Shown: positions 45,396-55,823, numbered from the stretch's first letter. The stretch is 64,000 nucleotides of DNA from Bog-366 sp963722555 (GCA_963722555.1 CAVRNQ010000007.1:1798001-1862000); one strand, 5' to 3'. The notes: generated from the letters alone by a model not told the origin. Program-made: numbers and translations.

Positions 45396-45410
45396 GGGTG
45401 GCTCCGTCGG

Positions 45411-45911
45411 TCAGACGCAAGCGATGCATTCGATTTCCACCGGAGACGCCAGCGGCAGATCCTTCACCGCAAGGGTCGTGCGCGCCGGTGGATTGCTGGT
45501 GAAGTAAGAGTGGTACACCGCATTCATGGCTTTGAAATCGGCGATGTCGGCAAGGAACACTGTGCACTTCAGGACCTTGTCCATGGAGGATCCCGCGGCA
45601 TCGAGGACCGCTTTGATGTTCTCCAAGCATTGTTTCACCTGGTTTGAAATGGGGCCGGGAGCGACTTGGTGCGTGGCGGGATCGACCGCGCCTTGACCGG
45701 AGACGAACAGCAGGTTGCCCAATTGGGTCGCGGAGCTGAACATGCCGGTCAGGGTGGGGGGGATGCCGGGAATATTGATGACTTTCTTCTGCGCGGCTGG
45801 TTTGCCCGGCGCGCCGGTGGCGGGCAGGGCCAGTGCGGTGGCGCCCATCGTGGCGGCGCCGGCCAGCGAGCCTCGAAGAAAGGAACGGCGATTGGATTTT
45901 TGCTTGCGCAT
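45411..45911 (-). CDS. RidA-family protein with twin-arginine leader
   Basis: This 166-aa protein begins with a twin-arginine leader (NRRSFLRGSLAGAATMGATA) and then a complete RidA/YjgF/UK114 domain. The domain has LLFVSGQGAVDP, CLENIKAVLDAAGSSMDKVL, NPPARTTLAV and VEIECIA. The Arg in PARTT and the Glu in VEIE correspond to the conserved substrate-binding residues of imine deaminases. RidA proteins normally work in the cytoplasm, hydrolysing reactive enamines and imines made by PLP enzymes, so an exported member is unusual. It precedes a truncated Tat-leader ORF. Confidence 0.85.
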   Translation of the reverse strand: MRKQKSNRRSFLRGSLAGAATMGATALALPATGAPGKPAAQKKVINIPGIPPTLTGMFSSATQLGNLLFVSGQGAVDPATHQVAPGPISNQVKQCLENIKAVLDAAGSSMDKVLKCTVFLADIADFKAMNAVYHSYFTSNPPARTTLAVKDLPLASPVEIECIACV

Positions 45912-46265
45912 GCAAAGCCTCCAAAATAGAAATCTCGACGCCCGAGGACGGGCCCGAACGCGATTCGGGCTCGGCCGCGGGCGGATTAGAAGCTATCATA
46001 ATCGCGGGCGCGGATGGAAGGCGGCGCCGTCGAAGGAGGCAGGTGTGGGGTTTCGGCGGGAACGGGGGCACGGTTGAGAAGAACGTAACTCTGAGGTGGT
46101 CGTAAAAATGGGACGGGCAGGGGCAACCCGCCGGGTCGCCCTCCTTGCGGGAGGGAAGGGGAGCACGTCTACGGTGTTGCCGCAGGAGGGCCGTAAAGGC
46201 CCTCCTCTACAGCCGCGGCGGTGGCACCGTAGCGCGATGCGCGACCCTGGCAAAGATCGCTTCCT

Positions 46266-49200
46266 TTACGTCACGGTCAGGTGGACTACCGTATTTCGCA
46301 CTACCGCAGTGTTTGAGTTCATAGTTCCGGTAACCGTGATCGTATATTGACCCGTTGTTGTCCCGGAAGTAACAAGGGTCGATGGTCGGCAGCTTCCCAA
46401 CGCCAGATTGAGCGTCAGGATGAGGCTGATGGTGGCGAGTCGGACACCCAGCCAACCCGGCGCGAGGGGGCCACGGCGTGTACGGCGCTTGGCGCCCAGC
46501 GCCAAGGAGGCAAGCGCCGTAAGGCTGACGAGCCCGAGAATCAGGGGCGGAAGCTTGCCGGTGGGGGCGCGAGGGGGAGTGAGAGTCGGCGCAACGTACA
46601 CTACCGTTTGGATGGTCAGTTGGATACTCAAGGCAGTTCCACTGGGAGAAGGCGTCGCATTGGAAAACGAGCACTTCCCGTCCGGCGGGAAGTCACTGCC
46701 CGCGGAGGTCACGCAAGCGAGATTGACCTGCTGGCCCGTGAATCCGTTGAGGGGATTGACGAGGATCGTGTAAGGGGCGGAGCCTCCCGATACGATGCTG
46801 TCGAGCGGCGGCGAGGCGGAAAGCGAAAAGTCCTCAAACAGCAGATTAAGCTGCAGCGAAGCAGTCTGCGAGCCGCTCGTGCCCGTCACCGTAAAGGGGT
46901 AAGGATTGCCAGGCGTTGCCGTCATCGTTGTCGTAAGGTTGCTGACCGTCAGAGTACTGACTCCGCCGACCCCGATGGTGGTGGGGTTAAAGACACAGGT
47001 TGTTCCCGCCGAGCAGGCCAAGGTGATGTTGCCAGTGAAAGTGTTCGGTCCATTGGCCACGATTGTGAAGGTCGTCAACGTGCTCCCGATCAGCACAGGA
47101 TTCTTGTTTCCATTGGCGGGTGAACTCAGCGAGAAGGCGGCAAGCCCCACTCCGGAAATCGCCACGGTTTGGGGACTGCCGGTGGCGTTGTCGGCGATGC
47201 TCAAAGAGCCGCTACGAGTCCCGCTGGCCGTGGGTGAAAAGGTCACACTGACGCTGCAACTCTGCCCCACACTGAGAGTATTGAGCAGGGCGCCGCAGGT
47301 GTCGGTCTCGGAGTAATCCCCGCTGGTGCTGATCTTGGAGATGTTCAGCGTGGCGGTTCCGGTGTTCTCGATGGTGACGTTTTGGGGTGCGCTGGTGGTC
47401 CCCACGTTCTGGTTGGGGAACGAAAGGGTGGTAGGCGACACTGTGACCGCCGTGGCGGCCGTCACGCCGGTACCCGTAAGGGTGATGGTTTGGCTCGCGC
47501 TGGCAGCGCCGGCGATGTAAGCGTTGTCCGTGATCGTAAGCTGATCCGTCTGGGCACTGACCGAGGGGGGCGTAAAGGTCAAATTGATTGTACACGTGCC
47601 GCCGCCGGGAGGCAGGGCGCCGCCGCCGCCGCCGACACAGTTATCCGTTTCCGCAAAGCCATAGGTAGATGTGGAGGTTATGGTGCTGGAAGTGGGGTGG
47701 TTGAAGGCGATCTCGGTAATCGCCAAGGGTTCGGTGCTGGGGTTGATCACGGTCACCTGCTGCTGGGCGCTCGTTACGCTCAAGGTTTGGTTGCCGAAAT
47801 TCACGCTACCGGGCACCAGGGCTATGCCGGGTTGATTGGCGGAATCAATTTTGGCCACAAAAGCGTTACCCGTCACCCCCGTCAGGCTGCTTTGGAAAGC
47901 GCCGGCGATGGCCGGGAAGTTGGTGGACGAGGTGCTGCCGGTGATGTAGGGATCGCCGGTACTGTCGAGGGCGATGGCTTGGCCGAAGTCCGGGCCGCTG
48001 CCGCCCAGATAGGTGGAGTAAGCCAAGGCGTTGCCGGCGGCGTTGAGCTGGGTGACAAAGGCGTCCGAGCATGCGGACGTTCCGCACAGCGGCCCGGCGC
48101 TGATCCCCAGAATCGCCTGCACCGGGTTGGTGGTGGGGAAATCGCTTGATTGCGTGAAACCTGTCACGAAGACATTCCCGGTCGAGGTCACGGCGATGGC
48201 GTTGCCCTGGTCAACCCCGCTGCCGCCGAGATAGGTCCAGTAGACCAGGGCGGATCCCGTCGGATTCAGTTTCGCAACAAACGCATCGGAGAGGCCATGA
48301 TTTGATGCCTGGTATGAGGCGTTGGTGGGCTGGAAATCCGTGGAGGTGGTGGCCCCCGTAACGTAGACGTTGCCGGTCCCGTCCAGCGCGAGCCCGTAGG
48401 CGCGGTCGTCTCCCGACCCGCCCAGGTAGGTGGAGAAGGTGAGCGCCGAAGTTTCCGCGGGAGAGGTGATGGTAATCTCAGCCACGAAGGCATCCGGTGC
48501 GCCGGCGTTTGTCGCCTGGATAGGGCTTGGCGTGGTCGGGAAGTCAGTGGAAAAGGTATATCCCGTCACATAGATGTTGGCATTGCTCCCTGAGGTGGTC
48601 ACTTGGATGGCTTGGGCGATGTCTGCCTGTGTTCCCCCCAGGAAAGTGGAGTATAGGATTTGCGTTCCGGTCAGGTTAATTTCTGTAACAAAGACGTCAC
48701 CATTGCCATTATTGGTCCCGTACAGAGGGTTGGCGGTGGGGAAGTTTGAAGATTGGGTCGAGCCGGTGACGTAAACATTGCCGGTGGAGTCAACGGCGAT
48801 GCCTTGGCCAAAGTCCGCGCCGCTCCCGCCCAGGTAGGAAGAGAAAACGAGGTGGTTCCCGTCCGTATTGAGTTCGGCCACGAAGGCATCGGTTCCGCCT
48901 GCATTGGACGTCTGGAAGGGGTACACTGTCGTCCCCCCGCTCTGCGGGGCCGTGTTAGGAAAGTTTGTGGAGGTTGTATTGCCGGTGATGTAGGCACTGC
49001 CGGCGCTCACCGCAATGGCGGTGGCGGTATCGGATCCGGAGCCGCCGATATAGGTGGAATAGAGCAACGCCGTCCCGGTTGAGTTCACCTCGGTCACGAA
49101 GGCGTCGCCGTTGCCGGCGTTCGTGGATTGTTCCGGTCCCTTGGTGGGGAAGTTCGAGGAGTTCGTTACGCCCGCAATGTAAGCGTCCTTGTTGGAGTCA

Positions 49201-50189
49201 ACGGCAATGGCATAGCCGATGTCACCGCCAGAGCCGCCCACGTACGTCGCGTAGCTCAGGTAGGGATCGATGATCAGGGGCCGACTATGGTCATAAGGGC
49301 CAAGTGCGAAGCCAACCTGGTTTCCGGCAGTAAGCACGTATTTCCCCGCGACGGGAGTCCGTTGTCTCGCGTCCCTAGTCCGCTCGAGAGACCCGGGGGT
49401 TGGTTGATAGACAACCGGTTTGTGGAAGCGGACGTCGCCGCTATCCAAGTGGGCAATAAGGTCACCGTCGGCAGCAATTCGTAAGGGCGTATGGTTGCGC
49501 GCCCCTATATCCAACGTGATGGCGGCCGTGTCCGCGCCGGGCGCGACCACATAGTCGTACTCGAGTTGCCCCCCCTGGGTGCCGTAGTAGACCAGATCGA
49601 CGCCGGGATAAACCCCCTCGTATTTCACCTGGGCGTACGTGGGGACATCCGTATGCCACTTCTTCGGGTCATTGCCGAGGAAGTAGTTGGCGTGGCCCGG
49701 CAAGGGGTCCGCTCCCGTGACGGCGGCGGCGGCGTTTGCGCCCACCAAGCGCAAGCGCAGAACTGAGTCTGTGGTTGGTAGGCCACTATCCGTCGTCCCG
49801 CCTGCATGGGCCAGCGCTCCCTCGATCCCAGGGCTGGAAACCGACGACTGACTGCCGACAACTGACTGCCGACCCTTCAGCGTCAGCACCGCCTCCTCGC
49901 GAGTGAGGAACAGGGTGTACCCTTGCCCCCGCGAAAGGAAGTTAACCTCCCGATCGGTTTGGCCCTGGTTGGCTTCGAAGCTCATGGGCAAGGCGGAGAA
50001 AAGGCGGGCCCATTGGGCGGAAGAACGGGGCTTGGCGACCGGAGGCGCCGCAAATCTATCCTCGTGAATGCTGGCCGCGCCGATTAGCAGGGCTGTCAAC
50101 AGTAACGCATAGGGAAGGCGGGCCCGCATCTTGCTCTTGCTTCGGCTGGCGCTCAGGGCACAACTGGCAGTACCGGTCCTTTCACTCAC
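46266..50189 (-). CDS. Giant SBBP-propeller/ASH-domain surface protein (paralogue A)
   Basis: A GTG at 50189 follows CCGAGGAGGA and gives 1307 residues. A signal segment (RLPYALLLTALLIGAAS) leads to an N-terminal domain with FEANQGQTDREVNFLSRGQG. Seven SBBP-type repeats follow (such as LVFSSYLGGSGADFGQGIAV, ending TNFP), enough for one seven-bladed propeller. Then come ASH/choice-of-anchor-D Ig-like domains (FGNQTLSVTSAQQQVTV, SFPNQNVGTTSAPQNVTI). It ends with two membrane helices and a small C-terminal domain following LALGSC. It is predicted to be displayed at the cell surface, with unknown ligand. A close paralogue lies 110 bases upstream. Confidence 0.85.
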   Translation of the reverse strand: MSERTGTASCALSASRSKSKMRARLPYALLLTALLIGAASIHEDRFAAPPVAKPRSSAQWARLFSALPMSFEANQGQTDREVNFLSRGQGYTLFLTREEAVLTLKGRQSVVGSQSSVSSPGIEGALAHAGGTTDSGLPTTDSVLRLRLVGANAAAAVTGADPLPGHANYFLGNDPKKWHTDVPTYAQVKYEGVYPGVDLVYYGTQGGQLEYDYVVAPGADTAAITLDIGARNHTPLRIAADGDLIAHLDSGDVRFHKPVVYQPTPGSLERTRDARQRTPVAGKYVLTAGNQVGFALGPYDHSRPLIIDPYLSYATYVGGSGGDIGYAIAVDSNKDAYIAGVTNSSNFPTKGPEQSTNAGNGDAFVTEVNSTGTALLYSTYIGGSGSDTATAIAVSAGSAYITGNTTSTNFPNTAPQSGGTTVYPFQTSNAGGTDAFVAELNTDGNHLVFSSYLGGSGADFGQGIAVDSTGNVYVTGSTQSSNFPTANPLYGTNNGNGDVFVTEINLTGTQILYSTFLGGTQADIAQAIQVTTSGSNANIYVTGYTFSTDFPTTPSPIQATNAGAPDAFVAEITITSPAETSALTFSTYLGGSGDDRAYGLALDGTGNVYVTGATTSTDFQPTNASYQASNHGLSDAFVAKLNPTGSALVYWTYLGGSGVDQGNAIAVTSTGNVFVTGFTQSSDFPTTNPVQAILGISAGPLCGTSACSDAFVTQLNAAGNALAYSTYLGGSGPDFGQAIALDSTGDPYITGSTSSTNFPAIAGAFQSSLTGVTGNAFVAKIDSANQPGIALVPGSVNFGNQTLSVTSAQQQVTVINPSTEPLAITEIAFNHPTSSTITSTSTYGFAETDNCVGGGGGALPPGGGTCTINLTFTPPSVSAQTDQLTITDNAYIAGAASASQTITLTGTGVTAATAVTVSPTTLSFPNQNVGTTSAPQNVTIENTGTATLNISKISTSGDYSETDTCGALLNTLSVGQSCSVSVTFSPTASGTRSGSLSIADNATGSPQTVAISGVGLAAFSLSSPANGNKNPVLIGSTLTTFTIVANGPNTFTGNITLACSAGTTCVFNPTTIGVGGVSTLTVSNLTTTMTATPGNPYPFTVTGTSGSQTASLQLNLLFEDFSLSASPPLDSIVSGGSAPYTILVNPLNGFTGQQVNLACVTSAGSDFPPDGKCSFSNATPSPSGTALSIQLTIQTVVYVAPTLTPPRAPTGKLPPLILGLVSLTALASLALGAKRRTRRGPLAPGWLGVRLATISLILTLNLALGSCRPSTLVTSGTTTGQYTITVTGTMNSNTAVVRNTVVHLTVT

Positions 50190-50299
50190 GACGGTCCTCC
50201 TCGGAAATCATCCAGTCTCGGAAAGTCTTTTCTTGATTCTTGAACTCGTCAAACGCCGGGCCTCGACGCGACGAGGGTCCACCATAATTGGCGGCGTCC

Positions 50300-53200
50300 T
50301 TAGGGTTGTACCGTAAGGTTAATCGTGGTCGTCCGCGTCACCTTGCTATTGTCTGCCATTGTCGCCGCGATACCAATCGTGTAGTTGCCGGAGGGGGTTC
50401 CCGACACTACGGGAGTGATGTTGATCGGGTTTACATAATTGTTGCACGACGCGCCGAACGCCACCAGGATGATCGCTGCCAGCAAAAGGCCCAGCCTGAA
50501 CTGCGGCCGGAGCCAAGGTCCCACCCCGCCCAGAACTGCGGCCAAGGCCAGCAAGAAAGTTATGGCCATTAACACCAGCGGCCACTCCCAGAAGCCGGAA
50601 GGACCACCCTTCGGCCGCCATGGAAAGAGCCCCGACTGCACGGTGGTCTGTAACGTGAGGGTGGATGTCAAGTTTCCCACACCAGTCAAAGCCAAGCCGG
50701 GGGGTGCAATCGTGCAGGTAGTATTTGCCGGAAGCACGCCGCAGGTCAGGTATACCACCTGATTGAACCCGTTCGTGGGGGCGACGGTCAAGGTGTAGGT
50801 GACCGAGTTCCCGGCCGCCACCGTGGCCCCCGAGGGCGTCGCAGAAACCGAAAAGTCGGCCAGGAAGATTGCCAGGGCTACGGTGGCGCTTTGTGCCAAA
50901 GAAGTCCCTGTTACCGTAAAGTTCAAGGGGCTTGCGGTGGTCCCCGAGAGGTTGGTTACGGTCAGGGTGCTGGACTGTCCGGCCAGGATCGAACTCGGGT
51001 TGAAGCTGCAGGTCGCACCGGAACTGCAAGCGAGGGCGATACTCCCCGTAAACGAACTGGGAGCCGCCGCCGCGATGCTGAACGTCGTGGAAGTCGAGCC
51101 AATGACAACGACGTTCGAACGGCTGTTGGCTGAGAGGGAGAACTGCGGGGTTCCGGTTCCCGTGAGTGTCACCCCCGCCGCGCCGTTCGCCGCGTCGGAC
51201 CGAGCAGTGAGACTGCCCGAGCGATTGCCACTACCACTGGGAGTGAAGGTGACGGAGATCGTACAAGCCTGACCCACGTTAAGAACAGTGGAGGTGGTGG
51301 GCAAACCCCCGCAGGTATTCGTTTCCGCGAAGTCCCCCGTCACGCTGATGGAGGTGACGGTGACGGCGACGTTCCCGTTATTAATGAGCGTGAGCGACTG
51401 CGGAGGACTGGTGGTCTGGACCGCTTGCGCGGTAAAGCTCAGCGTGGTGGGCGCGAGACTGAGAGAACCTCCCGAAAGCACGCCGGTCCCGGTGACCGTA
51501 ATGTAGTGGGGGCTTCCCGCAGAGTTATCGGAAATCAGCACCTCGTCGGTTTGCAGGCCGGCTTGGCTGGGCGAAAACGTAACTTGGATGGTGCAGGTGG
51601 CTCCGCCCGACGGCAACAATGTGCCACAGCCGTTGCTTTGGGTGAAGTTCCCGCTGGCGCTGATACTGTTGATACTAAGCGGCGCACTTCCTTCATTGGT
51701 GAGGGTGACCGTTGTCGGGTTGCTTGTGGTATTGAGCGCTTGGTTACCGAAGCTAATCTGCTGTGGGCTCAGGGTCAGGCCGGGAGCATCCGCCAGGCCG
51801 ATTTTGGCCATGAAAGCGTTCGAACTGGAACTTGTTCCCGCATAGGCCCACTGGAACGCACCTACGGTGGCGGGAAAGTTTGATGAGGCCGTGCTGCCCG
51901 CCACGTAAGCTGTGCCCGAAGAGTCGATAGCAATCGCTTGGCCGGAGTCGGCGCCACTTCCCCCCAGGAAAGTGGAATAGATTGGACTCCCCGAGGGCCC
52001 TAACTTGGCCACGAAGGCGTCAGCACAAAGGACGGGCGCGGAGGTTGTTCCACAGGAGCCCGCGCCGGCTATCCCGAGTACCTTCTGCAGGGGATCGCGC
52101 AAAGGGAAGTCACCACCCGATTGGGTAAAGCCGGTCACATAGACGCTGCCCGTGGAGTCAAGCGCCATCGCGGTGATCCCGTCTGTCCCGCTGCCACCCA
52201 GAAGGGTCGAATAAACCAACGAGCTGGCGCCGCGAGAGAGCTTGGTGACAAAGGCGTCCGCGAGACCGTGATTCACGGACTGGAACGCGCTGGAGGTCAC
52301 TGGGAAATTAGTGGACTGCGTGTCCCCGGCCAGGTAAATGCTCCCGCTGGCATCCAGCCACATCGAGAATACTCTGTCGATGGAATTCCCACCCAAGAAG
52401 GTTGAAAACACCAGCGCCGTGTTGCCAGGTGTCAACTCCGTGATGAACGCGTCAGAGCCACCCGCCAGCACACTTTGAAAGGCGTTCTGAGTTGGGAAGT
52501 CAGTCGAGAAGGTGTAGCCGCTGATATAGACATTGCCGGAGCCATCGAGCGCGATGGCGGTGCCGTAGTCGCTGCTCGACCCCCCCAGGTACGTGGAATA
52601 GACCAACGCCGTGCCGGTGGGATTGACCTCGGTGACGAAAACGTTGGACACCCCGTCATTGCCGAGCTGGAGCGGGTTCATCGTGGGGAAGTCGTGCGAT
52701 TGGGTGGAGCCCGTGAGGAAAACGTCCCCGGCGCTGTCGAGCGCCAAAGCCGTGGCGTTATCGGCTTGGCTCCCACCCAAATAGGTGGAGTAAAGCAGGG
52801 CGGAACCATCGGGCTTTAGCTCGGTAAGGAAGGCATCGCCGTTTCCGCCGTAAGTAATCTGCGCGGCTCCGGTGGTGGTCGGGAAGTTGTTGGAGAATGT
52901 GCTGCCCACCAGAAAAATGTCGCCCGAGGAATCGAGCAGAATGGCGGAAGCGGCGTCGGCGCCGTTGCCGCCCAAGTAGATGGAAAAGAGGAGCGCGGAC
53001 CCGCCGGGGTTGAACTTGCTCACGAAAACGTCGCCCCCACCCCCGGCCGTGGTCTGCACCCCCCCGGAAGTAGTTGGAAAATTGAGGGAGGCCGTGCTTC
53101 CCGTGACATAGGTGTCGCCGGAGGAATCTACAGCGATGCCGTAGGCGACATCGCCGGCGCTGCCGCCCAGATAGCTGGAGTAGCTCAGGACGGGATCAAT

Positions 53201-54127
53201 GACCAACGTCCGGGAGTGGTCGTAAGGGCCGAGCGCGAAGCGAACCTGCTTCGAGGCCGTGAGGGTGTAACGGCCTTCGACGAGTGGTGAGCGCCGAGTG
53301 CCGGGTGGCAGGCCTGCCGCGGAGGGTGCCGGGGCCGGATCAACCTGGTAAACGATGGGCTTGTGGAAGCGTACGTCGCCATCATCCAGGTGGATAATAA
53401 GGTCGCCATCGGCAGCGATTTGTAAGAGAGACCCTCGTAGTCGCCCTCGGCCAGGCACAAGGCCCGCCCCTGCGTCCAGCGATATGGCTGTAGCGTCCGC
53501 GCCAGGTGCGACGATGAAGTCATACTCGAGCTGTCCGCTCTGGTTGCCGTAATAAACCAGATCCACGCCGGGATAAACGCCCTGGTACTTCACGCGGGCG
53601 TAAGTGGGAACGTTCGTGTGCCACCGGCTCGGGTCGTTGCCTAGGAAGTAGTGGGCCTTGCCGGGCAGGGGGTCTGCACCGGTGACGGTGGAGCGGAGGT
53701 TTGCACCCACCAGGCGGAGGCGCAGGACGGAGTCATCTGTCCGCAGTCCGTGGTCCGAAGCCGGCTGCCCTAAGCCGCCAGGCGCCGATTCCTGATTCCT
53801 GGCTGCTGACTTCTGACTCCGCAGCCTTACCACCGCCTCATCGCCGGTGAGGAACAGTGTGTAAGCACGGCCGCGAGCCAGAAACTTCACGTGCCCATCC
53901 ACCTGCCCCTGGTTGGCTTCGAAACTCAGCGGCAGGGTGGAGTAGAGGGGGCCGTTAGGGAAGGAGGCTTCCTCCGGTGGGGCAGCGGCGCCGCCCCACG
54001 CGGGTCGCGGACTTAGCGAGCATGCGACAACCATCAAAAGCAGGAGGAACGATCTAGACGGACGCACAGTTTTCAAAGGTCCTCTTGTTGTCTGTTCGGG
54101 GCCGCTCGATTGATCGTGCTGGGGCAC
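50300..54127 (-). CDS. Giant SBBP-propeller/ASH-domain surface protein (paralogue B)
   Basis: The protein has up to 1275 residues. The GTG at 54127 lacks a ribosome-binding site, and a downstream GTG at 54067 just before the signal peptide (SRSFLLLLMVVACSLSPRPA) is an alternative start. The architecture matches paralogue A: FEANQGQVDGHVKFLARG, seven SBBP repeats (e.g. YSTYLGGSSSDYGTAIALDG), three Ig-like/ASH repeats and two C-terminal helices. It ends with AFGASC and a short beta domain. The two genes are tandem and on the same strand. The divergence is high enough to suggest an old duplication. Confidence 0.82.
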   Translation of the reverse strand: MPQHDQSSGPEQTTRGPLKTVRPSRSFLLLLMVVACSLSPRPAWGGAAAPPEEASFPNGPLYSTLPLSFEANQGQVDGHVKFLARGRAYTLFLTGDEAVVRLRSQKSAARNQESAPGGLGQPASDHGLRTDDSVLRLRLVGANLRSTVTGADPLPGKAHYFLGNDPSRWHTNVPTYARVKYQGVYPGVDLVYYGNQSGQLEYDFIVAPGADATAISLDAGAGLVPGRGRLRGSLLQIAADGDLIIHLDDGDVRFHKPIVYQVDPAPAPSAAGLPPGTRRSPLVEGRYTLTASKQVRFALGPYDHSRTLVIDPVLSYSSYLGGSAGDVAYGIAVDSSGDTYVTGSTASLNFPTTSGGVQTTAGGGGDVFVSKFNPGGSALLFSIYLGGNGADAASAILLDSSGDIFLVGSTFSNNFPTTTGAAQITYGGNGDAFLTELKPDGSALLYSTYLGGSQADNATALALDSAGDVFLTGSTQSHDFPTMNPLQLGNDGVSNVFVTEVNPTGTALVYSTYLGGSSSDYGTAIALDGSGNVYISGYTFSTDFPTQNAFQSVLAGGSDAFITELTPGNTALVFSTFLGGNSIDRVFSMWLDASGSIYLAGDTQSTNFPVTSSAFQSVNHGLADAFVTKLSRGASSLVYSTLLGGSGTDGITAMALDSTGSVYVTGFTQSGGDFPLRDPLQKVLGIAGAGSCGTTSAPVLCADAFVAKLGPSGSPIYSTFLGGSGADSGQAIAIDSSGTAYVAGSTASSNFPATVGAFQWAYAGTSSSSNAFMAKIGLADAPGLTLSPQQISFGNQALNTTSNPTTVTLTNEGSAPLSINSISASGNFTQSNGCGTLLPSGGATCTIQVTFSPSQAGLQTDEVLISDNSAGSPHYITVTGTGVLSGGSLSLAPTTLSFTAQAVQTTSPPQSLTLINNGNVAVTVTSISVTGDFAETNTCGGLPTTSTVLNVGQACTISVTFTPSGSGNRSGSLTARSDAANGAAGVTLTGTGTPQFSLSANSRSNVVVIGSTSTTFSIAAAAPSSFTGSIALACSSGATCSFNPSSILAGQSSTLTVTNLSGTTASPLNFTVTGTSLAQSATVALAIFLADFSVSATPSGATVAAGNSVTYTLTVAPTNGFNQVVYLTCGVLPANTTCTIAPPGLALTGVGNLTSTLTLQTTVQSGLFPWRPKGGPSGFWEWPLVLMAITFLLALAAVLGGVGPWLRPQFRLGLLLAAIILVAFGASCNNYVNPINITPVVSGTPSGNYTIGIAATMADNSKVTRTTTINLTVQP

Positions 54128-54188
54128 TGACCTGCGCGACCACCGGAATTAAACCCCCGGTTCACTGTCTTCCGGGGCACCCGGCCAG

Positions 54189-55160
54189 CTACTCGCCGAT
54201 GGTCAGGTTCCGCAACAACTTGGTCAAGTCGTACTTGATCATGATGAAAGCGGAATCATACGCATAGTGAACGCTGCGCGTGTAAGCAACCTCGACGCTG
54301 AGATTCTTGAATCGGGTGACCTCGATCCACGCGGAGTAGCCGTTGTCGCGGGCAATTCTCGATGGCCCCCCACCATACGTGTTGACATACTGGCCGCCGG
54401 TTTCAAAGAATTCATTCCAAAACCGGTTGTGCGAACTGTCGCCGCCCAGGAGCGAGTCCGGCGACACGAGCCGGCTAAACACCTTCTGCGGTCCCGCCGG
54501 GACGAGGCCGTAAGCGGAGCCGCCTATCGTGTAATGGTGGAGGAGCGTAAAATTCCCTCCGGCCTCACCATTTCCTATATAGCCCAGCGTTTCATACGGG
54601 CGGGCGACGTTGTAAGGGCGCGCCATCACCGCGCGGTCCACGGTCCCCGTGCCCGCTCCGAAATTCAGGAAAGGCGTAAAGGTCAGGGACTCCATTATTT
54701 CGTAGGGGCGATCGATATGGTTGAACAAGTCAACTTTCATCCGGCCGGTGGAATATATCTTGACTTCATTGAACCCCCCCGAACCCGTCAGGATCGAGGT
54801 GAGGTTCACCCCGGCGCGCTGGGTGGTGTACCGCACGTCAATGTAGGGAGCCCCCAGGATCGTTGTCGTGCGCCAGTCAGCCGTGGTAACGATGGAGTAC
54901 GGGGAGCGGGTGGTATAGATCGGCAAGCCGATGTCCGCTCCAATTTTCGACGTGAAATTGTAGCCAAGGTTGATGTCATACGTGACGATCGCGCCCATGT
55001 TGAACTTATTGCCCGCGAACTGCACGAAGGCAGTGGGCCCGATCGAGCTGGCCAGCTTCTCTGGATCCGGAGCCGGGGCCTTCGTGTCGGGCGTGGTTTG
55101 GGCGGCCCCGACATGTGCCATCAAGACGGTGACGAGCAGGAGCGTGTAAATTGGCCTCAC
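54189..55160 (-). CDS. Outer-membrane beta-barrel protein, unidentified
   Basis: A GTG at 55160, with GGGAAGGGG upstream, places a signal peptide (RPIYTLLLVTVLMAHVGAAQ) at the N-terminus and gives 323 residues. The rest is rich in alternating aromatic and polar residues, such as NLGYNFTSKIGADIGLPIYT, SAWIEVTRFKNLSVEVAYT and SAFIMIKYDLTKLL. This suggests a transmembrane barrel of about 12-16 strands. I do not recognise the family. It follows the two SBBP genes on the same strand, perhaps in one transcription unit with an unknown secretion or anchoring role. Confidence 0.6.
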   Translation of the reverse strand: MRPIYTLLLVTVLMAHVGAAQTTPDTKAPAPDPEKLASSIGPTAFVQFAGNKFNMGAIVTYDINLGYNFTSKIGADIGLPIYTTRSPYSIVTTADWRTTTILGAPYIDVRYTTQRAGVNLTSILTGSGGFNEVKIYSTGRMKVDLFNHIDRPYEIMESLTFTPFLNFGAGTGTVDRAVMARPYNVARPYETLGYIGNGEAGGNFTLLHHYTIGGSAYGLVPAGPQKVFSRLVSPDSLLGGDSSHNRFWNEFFETGGQYVNTYGGGPSRIARDNGYSAWIEVTRFKNLSVEVAYTRSVHYAYDSAFIMIKYDLTKLLRNLTIGE

Positions 55161-55823
55161 TTCGCGTATCCCCTTCCCAAACGAATTTCTTCCTGAGGAA
55201 AAGTCGCCGACCTCGGCTAGGCTTGCTTTCCCATTCCGGGAACCCACAGGCGCTTTGCTTTCCCGCCCCCAAGTTTCGCTCGGGTGGGCTGGCGGAATCT
55301 CGGTTACGATGGTAGAGACGCACCGGCACCGAAGCGGGACTGCTCTTTGTTCTAACTTCCGCCCCAGACCGTCCGGCCCAGCGCCAATGGCGCTCGCCGC
55401 ACTACTCAACGTGGCCGCCGCCGCGCGCACGGCAGGGGAGCCCTCCGCCCGCGCCTCCCCCCACCGGCCGGAATCGCGAAAAGCATCCGGCTCAATCAAT
55501 TCCCCAGATCTATGATGGTCCTGTTCGTAACCACCGCACACTCAGATGCAGATTCCTACTCTAGAGGTTTGCAGCGCAACCTCAAATTTCTGCAAGTACT
55601 CTTAACATTTGCTTGGGACACTTCTCTGCGCTAACCTGATCAGGCTGCCTGGATTCTGTGTTGCGTTAGTGCACTCTCTGAGTCATGCGCCAAGAACCAT
55701 ACATCAAGAATTATACCAGCACAACAGAAGTTTGTGAATCCGGGCGAGAACCTGGCAATGCTTTATTTTGACGTGGGGGGGGTCTCAGGCTGAATCCCCC
55801 GAACTTCTTCCCAGGAGCACAGC
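55161..55823. other. Divergent intergenic region
   Basis: No gene or RNA is recognised in this 660-base region. It separates the minus-strand outer-membrane gene from the plus-strand sugar operon, and must hold both promoters, though no strong -35/-10 pair stands out. Confidence 0.4.

Noticed and set aside
46266..54127. Tandem sequence repeats that could be mistaken for a CRISPR or satellite array
   Set aside because: The periodicity is in protein-coding SBBP and ASH repeats of two continuous genes, with variable nucleotide sequence and no constant spacers.
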